Below are positions 18,868-27,419 of a DNA stretch of 64,000 nt, piece after piece. Every line of letters begins with the position of its first letter. Within the stretch, counting starts at the first letter, position 1. The notes beneath the pieces were generated by a model that saw only the letters and a list, made by a program, of their open reading frames with translations, made no database searches and had not been told where the DNA came from. The translations under genes were made by a program, and so were the position numbers. This DNA is from Taibaiella sp965229095 (GTDB lineage: Bacteria > Bacteroidota > Bacteroidia > Chitinophagales > Chitinophagaceae), in the NCBI GenBank assembly GCA_965229095.1, contig OZ245855.1, positions 2,294,001 to 2,358,000 on the forward strand, in the 5' to 3' direction.

Positions 18868-20175
18868 ATGGATCTACAAAGCATAAAAAACAGGTTTGGT
18901 ATTATAGGCAATGACCCGCAGCTCAATTACGCCTTACAGGTGGCCGAGCAGGTGGCCAATACCGACCTGAGCGTACTGATATTCGGGGAAAGCGGTGTGG
19001 GTAAGGAAGTATTTTCTCAGATCATTCATAACCTTTCCTCCAGGCGGCATAACCCCTTTATCGCTGTTAACTGCGGCGCCATTCCCGAAGGCACGATCGA
19101 CTCCGAGTTGTTCGGTCATGAGAAAGGTTCTTTTACCAGTGCCAGCGACCAGCGTAAAGGTTATTTTGAAACCGTAAGTGGCGGTACCATTTTCCTGGAT
19201 GAGATCGGGGAAATGCCGATAGGCACACAGGCCCGCCTCCTGCGCGTACTGGAAACCGGCGAGTTTATCCGCGTAGGTTCTTCCAAGGTATTAAAGACCA
19301 ATGTGCGCGTAATTGCCGCTACCAATAAAGACCTGCTTACACTTACCCAGCAAGGTAAATTCAGGGAGGACCTTTATTACCGTCTGAATACCGTGCCGAT
19401 CAGGGTGCCTGCCCTGCGCGAGCGCCGGGACGATATCCCCATGTTGTTCCGCAAGTTCGTAGGCGATTTTGCGGAACGCTACAAAAGCCAGCCGATCCAG
19501 CTCGACGAGGGCGCAAAGCAGTTGCTGATGAGCTATGGCTGGCCGGGCAATGTAAGGGAACTGAAAAATATAGCGGAGCAAATTTCGGTATTGGCCAAGG
19601 ACAAAACCATTACCGCCGACCAACTGACCAATTTCCTGCCCAACAGGGACAACAGCACCCGCATGCCGGCAGTAAGTCCTCATACCAACGGACTGCCTGT
19701 ACCCAGCTTCAACAGCAGCAGTCAGGAACAGCCGGGCAGCAGCACCACGGAACGGGAAATCCTGTACAAGCTTTTCTTCGATCTGAAAAAAGATATGAAC
19801 GACCTGAAGAAGATGATGTTTGAACTGGCGCACCACCAGGGCTACAACCCTACCCCGGCTGCAATACCGGCCGAGCATCTCATGCCTTCTTTTGACAGCA
19901 ATATACCCGATAATGCATTTAATACTCCTGCCATTACCAATTACCAGGGCGCGGAGAAAAAGAACAATCCTTCTTTTGTGATCCATCATCCGGGCGAGGA
20001 GGTCAACCACCACGAAGAGGTAGAAGAGTCCTTATCGCTAATCGACCGCGAGAAGGAATTTATCGTTAAAGCGCTACAAAAACATAAGGGTAAGCGCAAA
20101 GATGCCGCTCATGAACTGGGCATATCGGAACGTACCCTATATCGTAAGATCAAAGAATACGATATCGAAGAATAA
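18868..20175 (+). CDS. AAA+ enhancer-binding-protein-like transcriptional regulator, Fis-type HTH
   Basis: 435 residues with no receiver domain at the N-terminus; the AAA+ module begins almost at once. Walker A is GESGVGKE (40-47), Walker B is TIFLDE (107-112), and the arginine-finger region REDLYYRLNTVPIRVPALRE is intact. The loop that contacts sigma-54 is normally GAFTGA but reads GSFTSA here (87-92). A Pro/Ser/His-rich linker of about 140 residues, with FFDLKKDMNDLKKMMFELAH inside it, precedes a Fis-type helix-turn-helix at the end (HELGISERTLYRKIKEY). It would activate transcription, classically with sigma-54. The altered loop raises doubt about normal sigma-54 coupling. Targets are unknown. 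Confidence 0.88.
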   Translation: MDLQSIKNRFGIIGNDPQLNYALQVAEQVANTDLSVLIFGESGVGKEVFSQIIHNLSSRRHNPFIAVNCGAIPEGTIDSELFGHEKGSFTSASDQRKGYFETVSGGTIFLDEIGEMPIGTQARLLRVLETGEFIRVGSSKVLKTNVRVIAATNKDLLTLTQQGKFREDLYYRLNTVPIRVPALRERRDDIPMLFRKFVGDFAERYKSQPIQLDEGAKQLLMSYGWPGNVRELKNIAEQISVLAKDKTITADQLTNFLPNRDNSTRMPAVSPHTNGLPVPSFNSSSQEQPGSSTTEREILYKLFFDLKKDMNDLKKMMFELAHHQGYNPTPAAIPAEHLMPSFDSNIPDNAFNTPAITNYQGAEKKNNPSFVIHHPGEEVNHHEEVEESLSLIDREKEFIVKALQKHKGKRKDAAHELGISERTLYRKIKEYDIEE

Positions 20176-20209
20176 AGCAAAGGCGCTCCAGATGGAGCGC
20201 CTTTGCTTT
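20174..20209. terminator. Bidirectional terminator between convergent genes
   Basis: A perfect 16-bp stem (20174-20189 with 20194-20209) and 4-base loop overlaps the stop of the regulator gene. It is A-rich on one side and T-rich on the other, so it can work for both converging transcripts. Confidence 0.9.
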
Positions 20210-20232
20210 ATTCAATACATAAGCCCTATGGC

Positions 20233-21321
20233 TTATTCTTTCACAAACTTAAAGCTGGTTACAGCACCTGCTTCCTTTACCTGCAGCAGGTACATACCTG
20301 CCGGTAAAGAGGAAATGTCCCAGTTAAACGTAGTCGTATTATTCACTGTCTGGCGTTGCCATACCTTCCCTGCCAGATCAGCGATATACAGTTCGGCTAC
20401 CGTTTGATCCGGGAAAGCTACCGGTAGTCTGTCTTTTACCAGGTTAGCCCCAAGGACAACGCGCGACGTTTTTCCCTTTCCCGGTACAGCAACTACAGGG
20501 CTATACGTATAACTGCCATCTACATCGACCATCCTGAGTTTGTAATAAACAGCCTCGTCGGCAGCTGGGCGGTCGGTATAAGTATAAGAAGCACCCACAG
20601 CCTGATTCCTGGCATTTATACTGCCTGCCACGGAGAAATGCAGGCCATCCTTACTACGCTCAATTTCAAAGTGGCTCAGATTCTTTTCCATAGCGGTATG
20701 CCATTGCAACAGTACAGCCTGTTGTTGCCGGGCTGCCAGGAAAGACACCAGGTGAACCGGTAAAGCCGTGGTACCTGTAAACGAAAAATCGTTGACGCTG
20801 AAAGTACCTCCGCTTCCACCCCAGGCATACATCCTGAAGGTGACTGCACTTGTCTGGTTCTGGATGGCAGAAAGATCAATGGTCGTACCGCCTGCTGTCG
20901 GCGTACCGATATTGGCAGTAAAGCCATCAAGGTTGGAACGGAAGGCAAAATTGCCGGGCCCGCTACCGGAAGCCTGTGCTGTATAGGTAAAAGAGGCAAG
21001 ATTGAGGGCTATATTGCTGTTGGGAGTAATCGTAAATGTAAAATAGTCGTTGGTATCCAAAGCTGTAGTAGACCAATTCGATGCATTGTACCGGTCGTTC
21101 GCATTGGCGCCTGTAATACCGGGCCCTCTGCCTATCCCCGAAACTGTAACATTGGGATCAGTAGTTTGCCCGGCAGTAAAGGGATTACTCGCATTGGGAT
21201 TCGTACCCGTTATCGTGTTAGACCAGATTGTTTGCCCCTGTACAGTTAGTGTCAGCAGGGAAAAGAAAAGCATAGCGGTAACGCTTCGCACAAGAGTGCC
21301 TAGAGTGTAATTGTGTTCCAT
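20233..21321 (-). CDS. T9SS-type secreted protein, paralogue 1
   Basis: 362 residues. A signal peptide (SVTAMLFFSLLTLTVQGQ) is followed by a beta-rich domain of about 160 residues with Gly/Ser/Thr/Asn-rich strands and DTNDYFTFTITPNSN. A fibronectin-like stretch with LLQWHTAMEKNLSHFEIERS follows, and then a C-terminal domain ending SSLPAGMYLLQVK...SFKFVKE. That last domain has the shape of a T9SS type A signal, but its opening YPNP motif is replaced by GANLVKDRL. It is 50% or more similar, by eye, in the C-terminal third to the next gene at 21814-22983, including at DNA level. Role unknown; no catalytic residues are recognisable. Confidence 0.82.
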   Translation of the reverse strand: MEHNYTLGTLVRSVTAMLFFSLLTLTVQGQTIWSNTITGTNPNASNPFTAGQTTDPNVTVSGIGRGPGITGANANDRYNASNWSTTALDTNDYFTFTITPNSNIALNLASFTYTAQASGSGPGNFAFRSNLDGFTANIGTPTAGGTTIDLSAIQNQTSAVTFRMYAWGGSGGTFSVNDFSFTGTTALPVHLVSFLAARQQQAVLLQWHTAMEKNLSHFEIERSKDGLHFSVAGSINARNQAVGASYTYTDRPAADEAVYYKLRMVDVDGSYTYSPVVAVPGKGKTSRVVLGANLVKDRLPVAFPDQTVAELYIADLAGKVWQRQTVNNTTTFNWDISSLPAGMYLLQVKEAGAVTSFKFVKE

Positions 21322-21813
21322 AATTAAGAAGTTTGGATTGCATAAAAATAAACAGTAAAGTAATATTTTATTACTAAATATTGTTAATTTAAGCTTAAAA
21401 TATTAAAAAGAAGAGAAAAGAAACACTATAACACATTTTATATGCTTACCATGGTTATTATTTAAAAAAAGAAAACGCATTCCATTACGGAATGCGTTTT
21501 CTTACTGAAAGATCAATTATCTTAAGTGACTATCCGCAAGCAGGAAACAAGGATGTGTTGTACCCTTATACCATTTTTGACTCCATTTAACAGGATAAAA
21601 ACGAGTACTGCAGGATCAGGTCGCGAACCAGAGCGCTTTACCTGGTAATCACCTTAAATCGTGGTCATGCTGAGGTCTCCGAAGGAACCGAAGCATCTCA
21701 ATCGCTATAAGTGTTAATAGTATTCAAGATGCTTCACTCCGCATGTTACATTCAGCAGGACAAGCTGGAGTGCCTGTTGCCTATATGCGGATAGCAGCTT
21801 ATCTTAAATACAG
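21322..21813. repeat. Intergenic region with terminator and one inverted-half element
   Basis: This 492-bp gap between two co-directional paralogues holds an AT-rich leader (21322-21465), the terminator at 21471-21501, and a reverse-oriented copy of the window-wide repeat (about 21608-21762; starts CTGCAGGATC, contains GGTCTCCGAAGGAACCGAAG). I see no gene in it. Confidence 0.7.
21464..21501 (-). terminator. Rho-independent terminator of paralogue 2
   Basis: A perfect 13-bp stem (21471-21483 with 21489-21501) has a 5-base loop. On the minus strand it runs into a seven-T tract (the A-run at 21464-21470). It lies about 310 bases after the stop of the gene at 21814-22983. Confidence 0.88.
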
Positions 21814-22983
21814 TTATTGTTTGATAAACTTCAAGGTCTCCCGGCTATTCGCTCCTTTTACCTGCAACAGGTACATACCCGCCGGTAAAGAAGAAATATC
21901 CCAGTTAAGCATAGTCGCATTGCTTACTGTCTGGTGTTGCCATACCGTTCCGGCAAGATTAACGATATACAATTCGGCAACGGTTTTGGCCGGGAAAGAA
22001 AGCGGCAGGACATTCCTTACGGGATTGGCTTCCAGGTTCACACCGGATAAAGAGGTATTGCCTTTTACCGATACAATACGGCTGTATTCGGTCTGGCCGT
22101 CGAAGTCTACCGTCTTAAGCCTGTAGTAAGCTGCTACATCGGGGGCAGACAAATCGGTAAAAGTATAATCAGCGCCATTGGACTGGTTAAAGGCAGTTAC
22201 ACGTCCTATAGCGGAGAAGTGTTCGCCGTCCATGCTCCGTTCAATGCTGAAATAATTTACGTTTTTCTCCATAACCGTAGACCAGCTCAGCAGGATATCA
22301 CCGGCCTGGGCTGTGGCTTTAAACATGGAAAGGGTTACCGGTAACACCCCACTGTTCGTAACCGATACATTGTCGATCCTGCTGGTACCGGCGGCAGCTA
22401 TAGGGTTGCCATTAATAGCGGTGCTGCCTGCCGCTACGGTAAGGCGTACAAATACGGTGGCCTGGTTGTCGAGGCTGGCCGGCAGGTTGATCGTCCTGGC
22501 GGGGACCGAGCTGGGTGTGTTCATACTCCAGCCATCATTAGTGATGTCATAATTGGAACCTGCCAATGTAGTATAGGTACTACCATTGATACTGGTCTGT
22601 ACCTGGAAGGTTTTGGGTCCTGTATTACTACCCGTCTGGTCAAACGAGATGGAGATACCCTGGAGTCCGGTGGTACTGAAGCTGAACTGGTAGTAGTCGC
22701 CGGCTGCCCAGGCAGTAGAGCTGAAAGAGCGGGCCGAACCGTTACCGGCAGGAGCGGAATAAACAGTGCCGCCACTGGCATGCAGCCCCCTGGCAATACC
22801 CGTACCTACCTCTGCATTATGCGGCCCCGCATTGGAAGGTTGCGATGTTTCAAAAGTCCATTGGGCTATTTGCGCCCCTACCTTACTGCCCGATGTTAAG
22901 GCCAAAACAAATAAAGAAGCAGCGACTGCTTTATGCCATCCAGTGGCTTTTCCACGCTGCCTGGCGGTGTACATTAAATTCAT
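21814..22983 (-). CDS. T9SS-type secreted protein, paralogue 2
   Basis: 389 residues. The signal peptide covers the first 38 or so residues and ends near SKVGAQ. The N-terminal domain (about 40-215) is beta-rich: QWTFETSQPSN, WAAGDYYQFSFSTTGLQGIS and a TSRIDNVSVTNSG strand resemble a jelly-roll lectin-like module. LLSWSTVMEKNVNYFSIERS then marks the fibronectin-like stalk, and the last 70 residues form a sorting-type domain ending SSLPAGMYLLQVK...LKFIKQ. As in paralogue 1, the canonical YPNP start is degraded (LEANPVRNVL). A minus-strand TAATTTTG (23013 to 23006) is a possible -7 element. The protein may bind carbohydrate, but that is only inferred from the fold pattern. Confidence 0.82.
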   Translation of the reverse strand: MNLMYTARQRGKATGWHKAVAASLFVLALTSGSKVGAQIAQWTFETSQPSNAGPHNAEVGTGIARGLHASGGTVYSAPAGNGSARSFSSTAWAAGDYYQFSFSTTGLQGISISFDQTGSNTGPKTFQVQTSINGSTYTTLAGSNYDITNDGWSMNTPSSVPARTINLPASLDNQATVFVRLTVAAGSTAINGNPIAAAGTSRIDNVSVTNSGVLPVTLSMFKATAQAGDILLSWSTVMEKNVNYFSIERSMDGEHFSAIGRVTAFNQSNGADYTFTDLSAPDVAAYYRLKTVDFDGQTEYSRIVSVKGNTSLSGVNLEANPVRNVLPLSFPAKTVAELYIVNLAGTVWQHQTVSNATMLNWDISSLPAGMYLLQVKGANSRETLKFIKQ

Positions 22984-23267
22984 ATTTGATTAATTTTCAC
23001 TTCCGCAAAATTACCAAAAAGCAACAGGCCCCTATATTACCTCTGTGTTAGCAATATCAATTCAACAGACTTCGTTTATCGCAGGGAAAAGCGTGCAAAA
23101 TGGTTGTGGCAGGCACTTCTAACTAAGACTTAATACACATAGGCCGCTACATACTTTAAAAGGTCTTACATAGCATAGGAATAACAATAAGCTATTGGCC
23201 TACAGCCAAATTTCAAAATTCGTTCCAAAACAAATCCATAATTTCGGAGCCTAAATCAGAACGCAAT

Positions 23268-24170
23268 ATGAAGCGCATATTTATTACTATTCTTACCAGC
23301 GGCTGCCTGGTTTTCAGCACATATGCTCAGGACATGAAGCTGCCTGCGCCAAGCCCTACAGCCGTAGTAAAGCAGGATTTTTCCACCTCTTTTATCGAGA
23401 TCAATTACAGCCGCCCCTCTATGCGTGGCCGTAAGATATTCGGTGATATCGTACCTTTTGGAAAAGTATGGCGTACAGGAGCCAATACTGCTACTAAAAT
23501 CACCTTTGGCGAAGATGTATGGCTCGACGGTTCCAATATCGCCCCCGGCACCGAAATGCCGGACATGGCGCCGGGTACCAATTATGAGATCACACACCAC
23601 GTGATACCCAAAGGTACTTATGCCCTTTATACTGTACCGGGCCGAAACGCCTGGAAGATCATCCTGAACAAAGGCATCGGCAACTGGGGCACTTCCGGCT
23701 TCGATCCTAAGGATGATGTGGCAGAGTTCCGTGTTCAGGCGACCAAATCAGGAGAAACAGTACAATCTTTTACCATCTCGGTCGACAATATTACCGGTAA
23801 CAAATGCAACCTGGTGCTGAGCTGGGAAGACACCAAGGTAGTGATCCCTGTTGAAGCAGACAACGATCAACGCATTTCAGAATACCTGGAAAAATCCATC
23901 AACGAGCCGAAACGTCCGTACCAGCAGGCAGCCAACTATTACCTGGAAACAGGCAAGAATCTGGACAAGGCCCTTGCTTATACCGACAAAGCTATAGAAG
24001 AGAATAAAGAAGCCTTCTGGCTGTACTGGCTTAAGGCACGTATCTACCAGAAAATGGGCAATAAAAAAGAAGCCCTGGCCGCTGCCCAGAAATCGGCAAG
24101 CCTGGCGGCGCCTACGCCTTATGCCGACGAGTACAAACGTAATGCGGAGAGCCTCGCCAAACAGAAGTAA
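23268..24170 (+). CDS. DUF2911 protein with C-terminal TPR-like helices
   Basis: 300 residues. A signal peptide ends near STYAQD. Residues about 25-200 are DUF2911, recognisable by IEINYSRPSMRGRKIFGDIVP, FGKVWRTGANTATKITF and IPKGTYALYTVPG. The remainder is helical, with a TPR-like pair around NLDKALAYTDKAIEENKEAF and YQKMGNKKEALAAAQKSASL. DUF2911 proteins are common secreted or periplasmic proteins of Bacteroidota with no assigned activity. The gene stands alone, between the T9SS pair and the convergent TonB receptor gene. Confidence 0.9.
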   Translation: MKRIFITILTSGCLVFSTYAQDMKLPAPSPTAVVKQDFSTSFIEINYSRPSMRGRKIFGDIVPFGKVWRTGANTATKITFGEDVWLDGSNIAPGTEMPDMAPGTNYEITHHVIPKGTYALYTVPGRNAWKIILNKGIGNWGTSGFDPKDDVAEFRVQATKSGETVQSFTISVDNITGNKCNLVLSWEDTKVVIPVEADNDQRISEYLEKSINEPKRPYQQAANYYLETGKNLDKALAYTDKAIEENKEAFWLYWLKARIYQKMGNKKEALAAAQKSASLAAPTPYADEYKRNAESLAKQK

Positions 24171-24260
24171 GGCACATATTGTTTCTCGCAGTTGCAGTTC
24201 AGATCAGCGACGAGAGCCAATTGACAAATGTAAGCCTGGGGTTTATAGAAACGTTATTTG

Positions 24261-24286
24261 TAGCGCCGTTGCATGCAACGGCGCTA
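24261..24286. repeat. Perfect palindrome centred on GTTGCATGCAAC
   Basis: A 26-bp perfect palindrome (13-bp arms, no spacer) lies 90 bases after the DUF2911 gene. Its GTTGCATGCAAC centre matches the one at 13592-13604, whereas the outer arms differ but still pair. It lacks a T-tract, so it is unlikely to be a plain terminator. Confidence 0.75.
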
Positions 24287-24380
24287 TCTATTAAGGAGCA
24301 GCAACACAAACCCATTATGCCCATACCTGGTTCTGGGTAAAATACCCTGTTCTCTTTGAGACTTCTCCCGGCTAGCCATT

Positions 24381-24422
24381 AAACGACAAAGCCCGTTGCA
24401 GAAGCAACGGGCTTTGTCGTTT
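24381..24422. terminator. Bidirectional terminator between convergent genes
   Basis: A perfect 19-bp stem (24381-24399 with 24404-24422) has a 4-base AGAA loop and A/T-rich ends. It lies 15 bases from the stop of the TonB receptor gene. Confidence 0.92.
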
Positions 24423-24436
24423 AATGTTATTGTCAA

Positions 24437-27220
24437 TTAGAACTTAAGACTCAAGTTGATGAAGTAGTTGGCGCCATAACCATAGAAGTATTTACTCGGG
24501 AAACGGTTGGGGTTCCCACTGCTGAAGTCGAAACGCAATTGTTCGAAACCGCCAGTCTGCACATTTTTATTGTTCAGCACATTGTTGACACCCACATTCA
24601 CATAAAGGAAAGTATTGCGGGGCAACCACCTCATAGCTTTGCTCAACAGGAACGATTTACCGGCAAACAGGTCAACGGTGAAGGCTGAAGGTAATTTTTC
24701 CTGGTCCAGGATAGCATGCCACTCTTTGCTACCGGGAGTCAGCAGGTCAACCGCTTCTTCGGTACGACGGCTCGGGTTTATATCCACATAGTTACGATCC
24801 AGGAAGTTGAAGTTCACATTAGCATACCAATACCTGGGTGAGCGATAATTGAGGCCCAAGGTATAAGCAGACTGTGGCCCTGTGGCAACATTATGGTCTT
24901 TCAGATAAGCTACGCTTTTAGAAACCGTACGATTGGTATCGTTATCCATGTAAATACTGATGTTCGGGTTAGACTTATAGAATACCTGCATTACCGAAGC
25001 GACTGCCGTAGCAGAAAGGCTCGGAGATATTTTAGCCTGCAAGGCCAGTTCACCACCTATGTGACGGACATTTACATTGTTCATTACATAGTTAACAAAG
25101 GTGCGGAAATCTTCATGGTAAAAACGCATCACTTCGGAAGCATCGTCGATATCGGTAACGAAGCCGGTCAGGCGGCCATTCAAACTGGGAGAACGCAGCA
25201 AATAACCACCTTCAACTGATTTTATTTTTTCTACCATAGGATTGCCGATAGCGCTGTTCCTGGTCCTCGGAGAGATAAAAGTATTATCAAAAGTAGGCGC
25301 ATTGGTCATTAAAGCACCATTCACAAAAAGGTAGTTCCTTCCGTTGAGCTTATAAGTAAGCCCGCCTTTTGCCTGGTAAGTCAGGAAATTCTGTGTCTCC
25401 GATTTACCATAAGAATCATCGGCAAACAAACCGTTCTTGTACAACCCATCCCTGCTGAAAGCATCGTTGGTCAAACGCGCTGCCAGGAAGAAATCCACTT
25501 TATTGTATGTGAACATAGCCTGTGCCCAGGCAAAGCCTTTACTGAAAGTAGCTTTGTAATCGTAGCTGTATTTATCGCCTACCCTTACTTCGCGGTTCGG
25601 ATTGTTGAGGTCTACCTGGTTCAGGCTACCGTTTCCGACATAAGTCCTTTCGGCAAACTGGTTCAGGTTCAGGAAATAATCGCCGCCCAGCAGGTCTAGC
25701 ATCTTGCGGTAGCTTTCGGTGGTCTGGTAAATGAAAGAAATACCGGTATAGATAGTGATATGCTCGTTCAGGGCTTTTTGCAGGTTGGCAGCAAAGCTGT
25801 ATTTTTTAATATCATCGCGGTCTTCACCGATCACATATACAGAACGGATACGTCCCTGTGCATCTTTATTAAAACGGTTGGCTTCGTAAAGACGCGCCCA
25901 GTCTACCTGGCGGGTATTTTCGTCGGTCAGCCATTTTTGCTTTACTTCGGCGGCAGCATCATAATCGGCGCCTTTGGGATCTTCGGTATAATAGCTGGGC
26001 AGGTAGCCATAATAATCGGGCCTCGGATCTTTCGCATTGTACCAGTCTATAGCGGAATTACCGTTAAAGCCGGTCTGGAAAGCAGCCACGATGTTCAGGT
26101 GCGTGGAGTTATTGGGATTGTACTCATAGTTCAGCATGTACACAGGCTGATAAGAATTATTGACCCTGGCATTGCGTTTTTCACCATCCTGATAGCCCCA
26201 GTTGGGGTTGTAGAAATTGGAGCCGGCAAGATCCATAGCTTCATGTGTGGCGGGAGCCGCCTTTCCGCGCTGCGTAGGCGCGCCGAAAGTAGTAAAATGC
26301 AGCAGGCTTTTCTTGCCCAGCTTTCTGCTGATGCCAAGGTAATAAGAATATCCGTCGTAGAAAGTACCGGGGATATAGCCTTCCTGTGCCCAACGGCGGG
26401 AACCGGATACGGAAATAGCCCAGCCATTCTGCATCATACCTGTGCTATGGGTTACCATCACACGATTACGGTAGGTACGGTTGGTCAGGGAATAAGAAAC
26501 ACGGGTTTGCTTTCTTTGTGCAGCGGCAGTAGCATTAATAGAGGTAGAACCGGTAAGGCCGCCCATACCGTCTTCGCCGGGCTGCAGGCCAAACACTACA
26601 GACTGGTTGCGGAACACATCGTTCAAACCGCCCCACTGTCCGAAGAAGGTAGAACCCATTTCCACATCATTCATCTGCAGGCCATTCATATACACTTCGA
26701 GCTGGTCCCTGTTGTAACCGCGCAACTGGTACCTCAAAGGGCCAAAAGTAAAGGCGGCTGCCGACATAAAAGGATCGCGGGAAGCCGTAAGCACGCCCGA
26801 TATGCTTTGATCGCTCACACCTTCGTCATCGGCGCTGGAAGAGCTTTCTTCCAAAGCGATCGTTGGCATTTGCCCTGCATTGGGGCTTGCTACCGCATCG
26901 TTGATCTCTGCGCTCAAAGTACCCAGGTCGACTACACCCTGGTCGACAGAAACTTTAAGGGTATCATTAATGGAGTATCCATTGCTGATGATCATCAGGT
27001 AAGTACCGTAGTTTACCTGGCTGAAATTGAACTCCCCGTTACCATCAGTGCTGGTCAGTAACTTAAGGTCGGGAATCACAACTTCGAGTTCGCCTAAAGC
27101 GTTTTTGGTTGCAGCGGATACCACTTTACCTTTAACGATAGCCGTGGGCTTACCGCCGTTCTGGGCAAAGGATACAGTGCCACCTAAAAGGGCTAAAAAA
27201 CTGAGTAAAAAAACTCTCAT
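24437..27220 (-). CDS. TonB-dependent receptor with carboxypeptidase-like regulatory domain
   Basis: 927 residues. A signal peptide ends near VSFAQN. Residues about 28-105 form a carboxypeptidase-D-like regulatory domain (IVKGKVVSAATKNALGELEV, STDGNGEFNFSQVNYGTYLM). An acidic, serine-rich linker (ALEESSSSADDEGVSD) precedes the plug-like region (YQLRGYNRDQLEVYMNGLQM). The remainder is a large outer-membrane barrel with alternating aromatic strands, ending in the terminal aromatic signature NYFINLSLKF. No SusD-like lipoprotein adjoins it, so it does not look like a classical polysaccharide-utilisation pair. The substrate is unknown. A minus-strand promoter candidate lies just upstream at 27243-27269. 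Confidence 0.9.
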   Translation of the reverse strand: MRVFLLSFLALLGGTVSFAQNGGKPTAIVKGKVVSAATKNALGELEVVIPDLKLLTSTDGNGEFNFSQVNYGTYLMIISNGYSINDTLKVSVDQGVVDLGTLSAEINDAVASPNAGQMPTIALEESSSSADDEGVSDQSISGVLTASRDPFMSAAAFTFGPLRYQLRGYNRDQLEVYMNGLQMNDVEMGSTFFGQWGGLNDVFRNQSVVFGLQPGEDGMGGLTGSTSINATAAAQRKQTRVSYSLTNRTYRNRVMVTHSTGMMQNGWAISVSGSRRWAQEGYIPGTFYDGYSYYLGISRKLGKKSLLHFTTFGAPTQRGKAAPATHEAMDLAGSNFYNPNWGYQDGEKRNARVNNSYQPVYMLNYEYNPNNSTHLNIVAAFQTGFNGNSAIDWYNAKDPRPDYYGYLPSYYTEDPKGADYDAAAEVKQKWLTDENTRQVDWARLYEANRFNKDAQGRIRSVYVIGEDRDDIKKYSFAANLQKALNEHITIYTGISFIYQTTESYRKMLDLLGGDYFLNLNQFAERTYVGNGSLNQVDLNNPNREVRVGDKYSYDYKATFSKGFAWAQAMFTYNKVDFFLAARLTNDAFSRDGLYKNGLFADDSYGKSETQNFLTYQAKGGLTYKLNGRNYLFVNGALMTNAPTFDNTFISPRTRNSAIGNPMVEKIKSVEGGYLLRSPSLNGRLTGFVTDIDDASEVMRFYHEDFRTFVNYVMNNVNVRHIGGELALQAKISPSLSATAVASVMQVFYKSNPNISIYMDNDTNRTVSKSVAYLKDHNVATGPQSAYTLGLNYRSPRYWYANVNFNFLDRNYVDINPSRRTEEAVDLLTPGSKEWHAILDQEKLPSAFTVDLFAGKSFLLSKAMRWLPRNTFLYVNVGVNNVLNNKNVQTGGFEQLRFDFSSGNPNRFPSKYFYGYGANYFINLSLKF

Positions 27221-27242
27221 AATTAAGAATAGAATTGGGGTG

Positions 27243-27269
27243 CAAAACTAAATATTTATCCCATCGCAA
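27243..27269 (-). promoter_or_regulatory. Candidate promoter of the TonB receptor
   Basis: On the minus strand TTG (27269 to 27267) is followed after 16 bases by TAGTTTTG (27250 to 27243), a full TAnnTTTG match, 22 bases before the start codon. Confidence 0.55.
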
Positions 27270-27286
27270 TTGGTTTACATGCAAGT

Positions 27287-27396
27287 TATCTTTGCATTAA
27301 ATCCATGTAACCTAATTGTAACCAATGCTTAATATTCTAAAAAACTGTTAGCTATATGGGGTAAATGATGTCTTTCCGGCGTAAATCGTACTTTTG
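27287..27396 (+). promoter_or_regulatory. Two candidate -7 elements ahead of the methyltransferase gene
   Basis: TATCTTTG (27287-27294) and TACTTTTG (27389-27396) both match TAnnTTTG. The second is 23 bases before the ATG at 27420 and is the likelier one. Confidence 0.45.
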
Positions 27397-27419
27397 AGCC
27401 CTTATATCGTATTTATTTC

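Noticed and set aside
25760..27061. A 433-codon plus-strand frame opposite the TonB receptor gene
   Set aside because: It is a shadow of the receptor's codon bias; the minus-strand protein has a signal peptide, regulatory domain and barrel.
24437..27220. TonB receptor as the SusC part of a polysaccharide-utilisation locus
   Set aside because: No SusD-like lipoprotein or glycoside hydrolase gene adjoins it.
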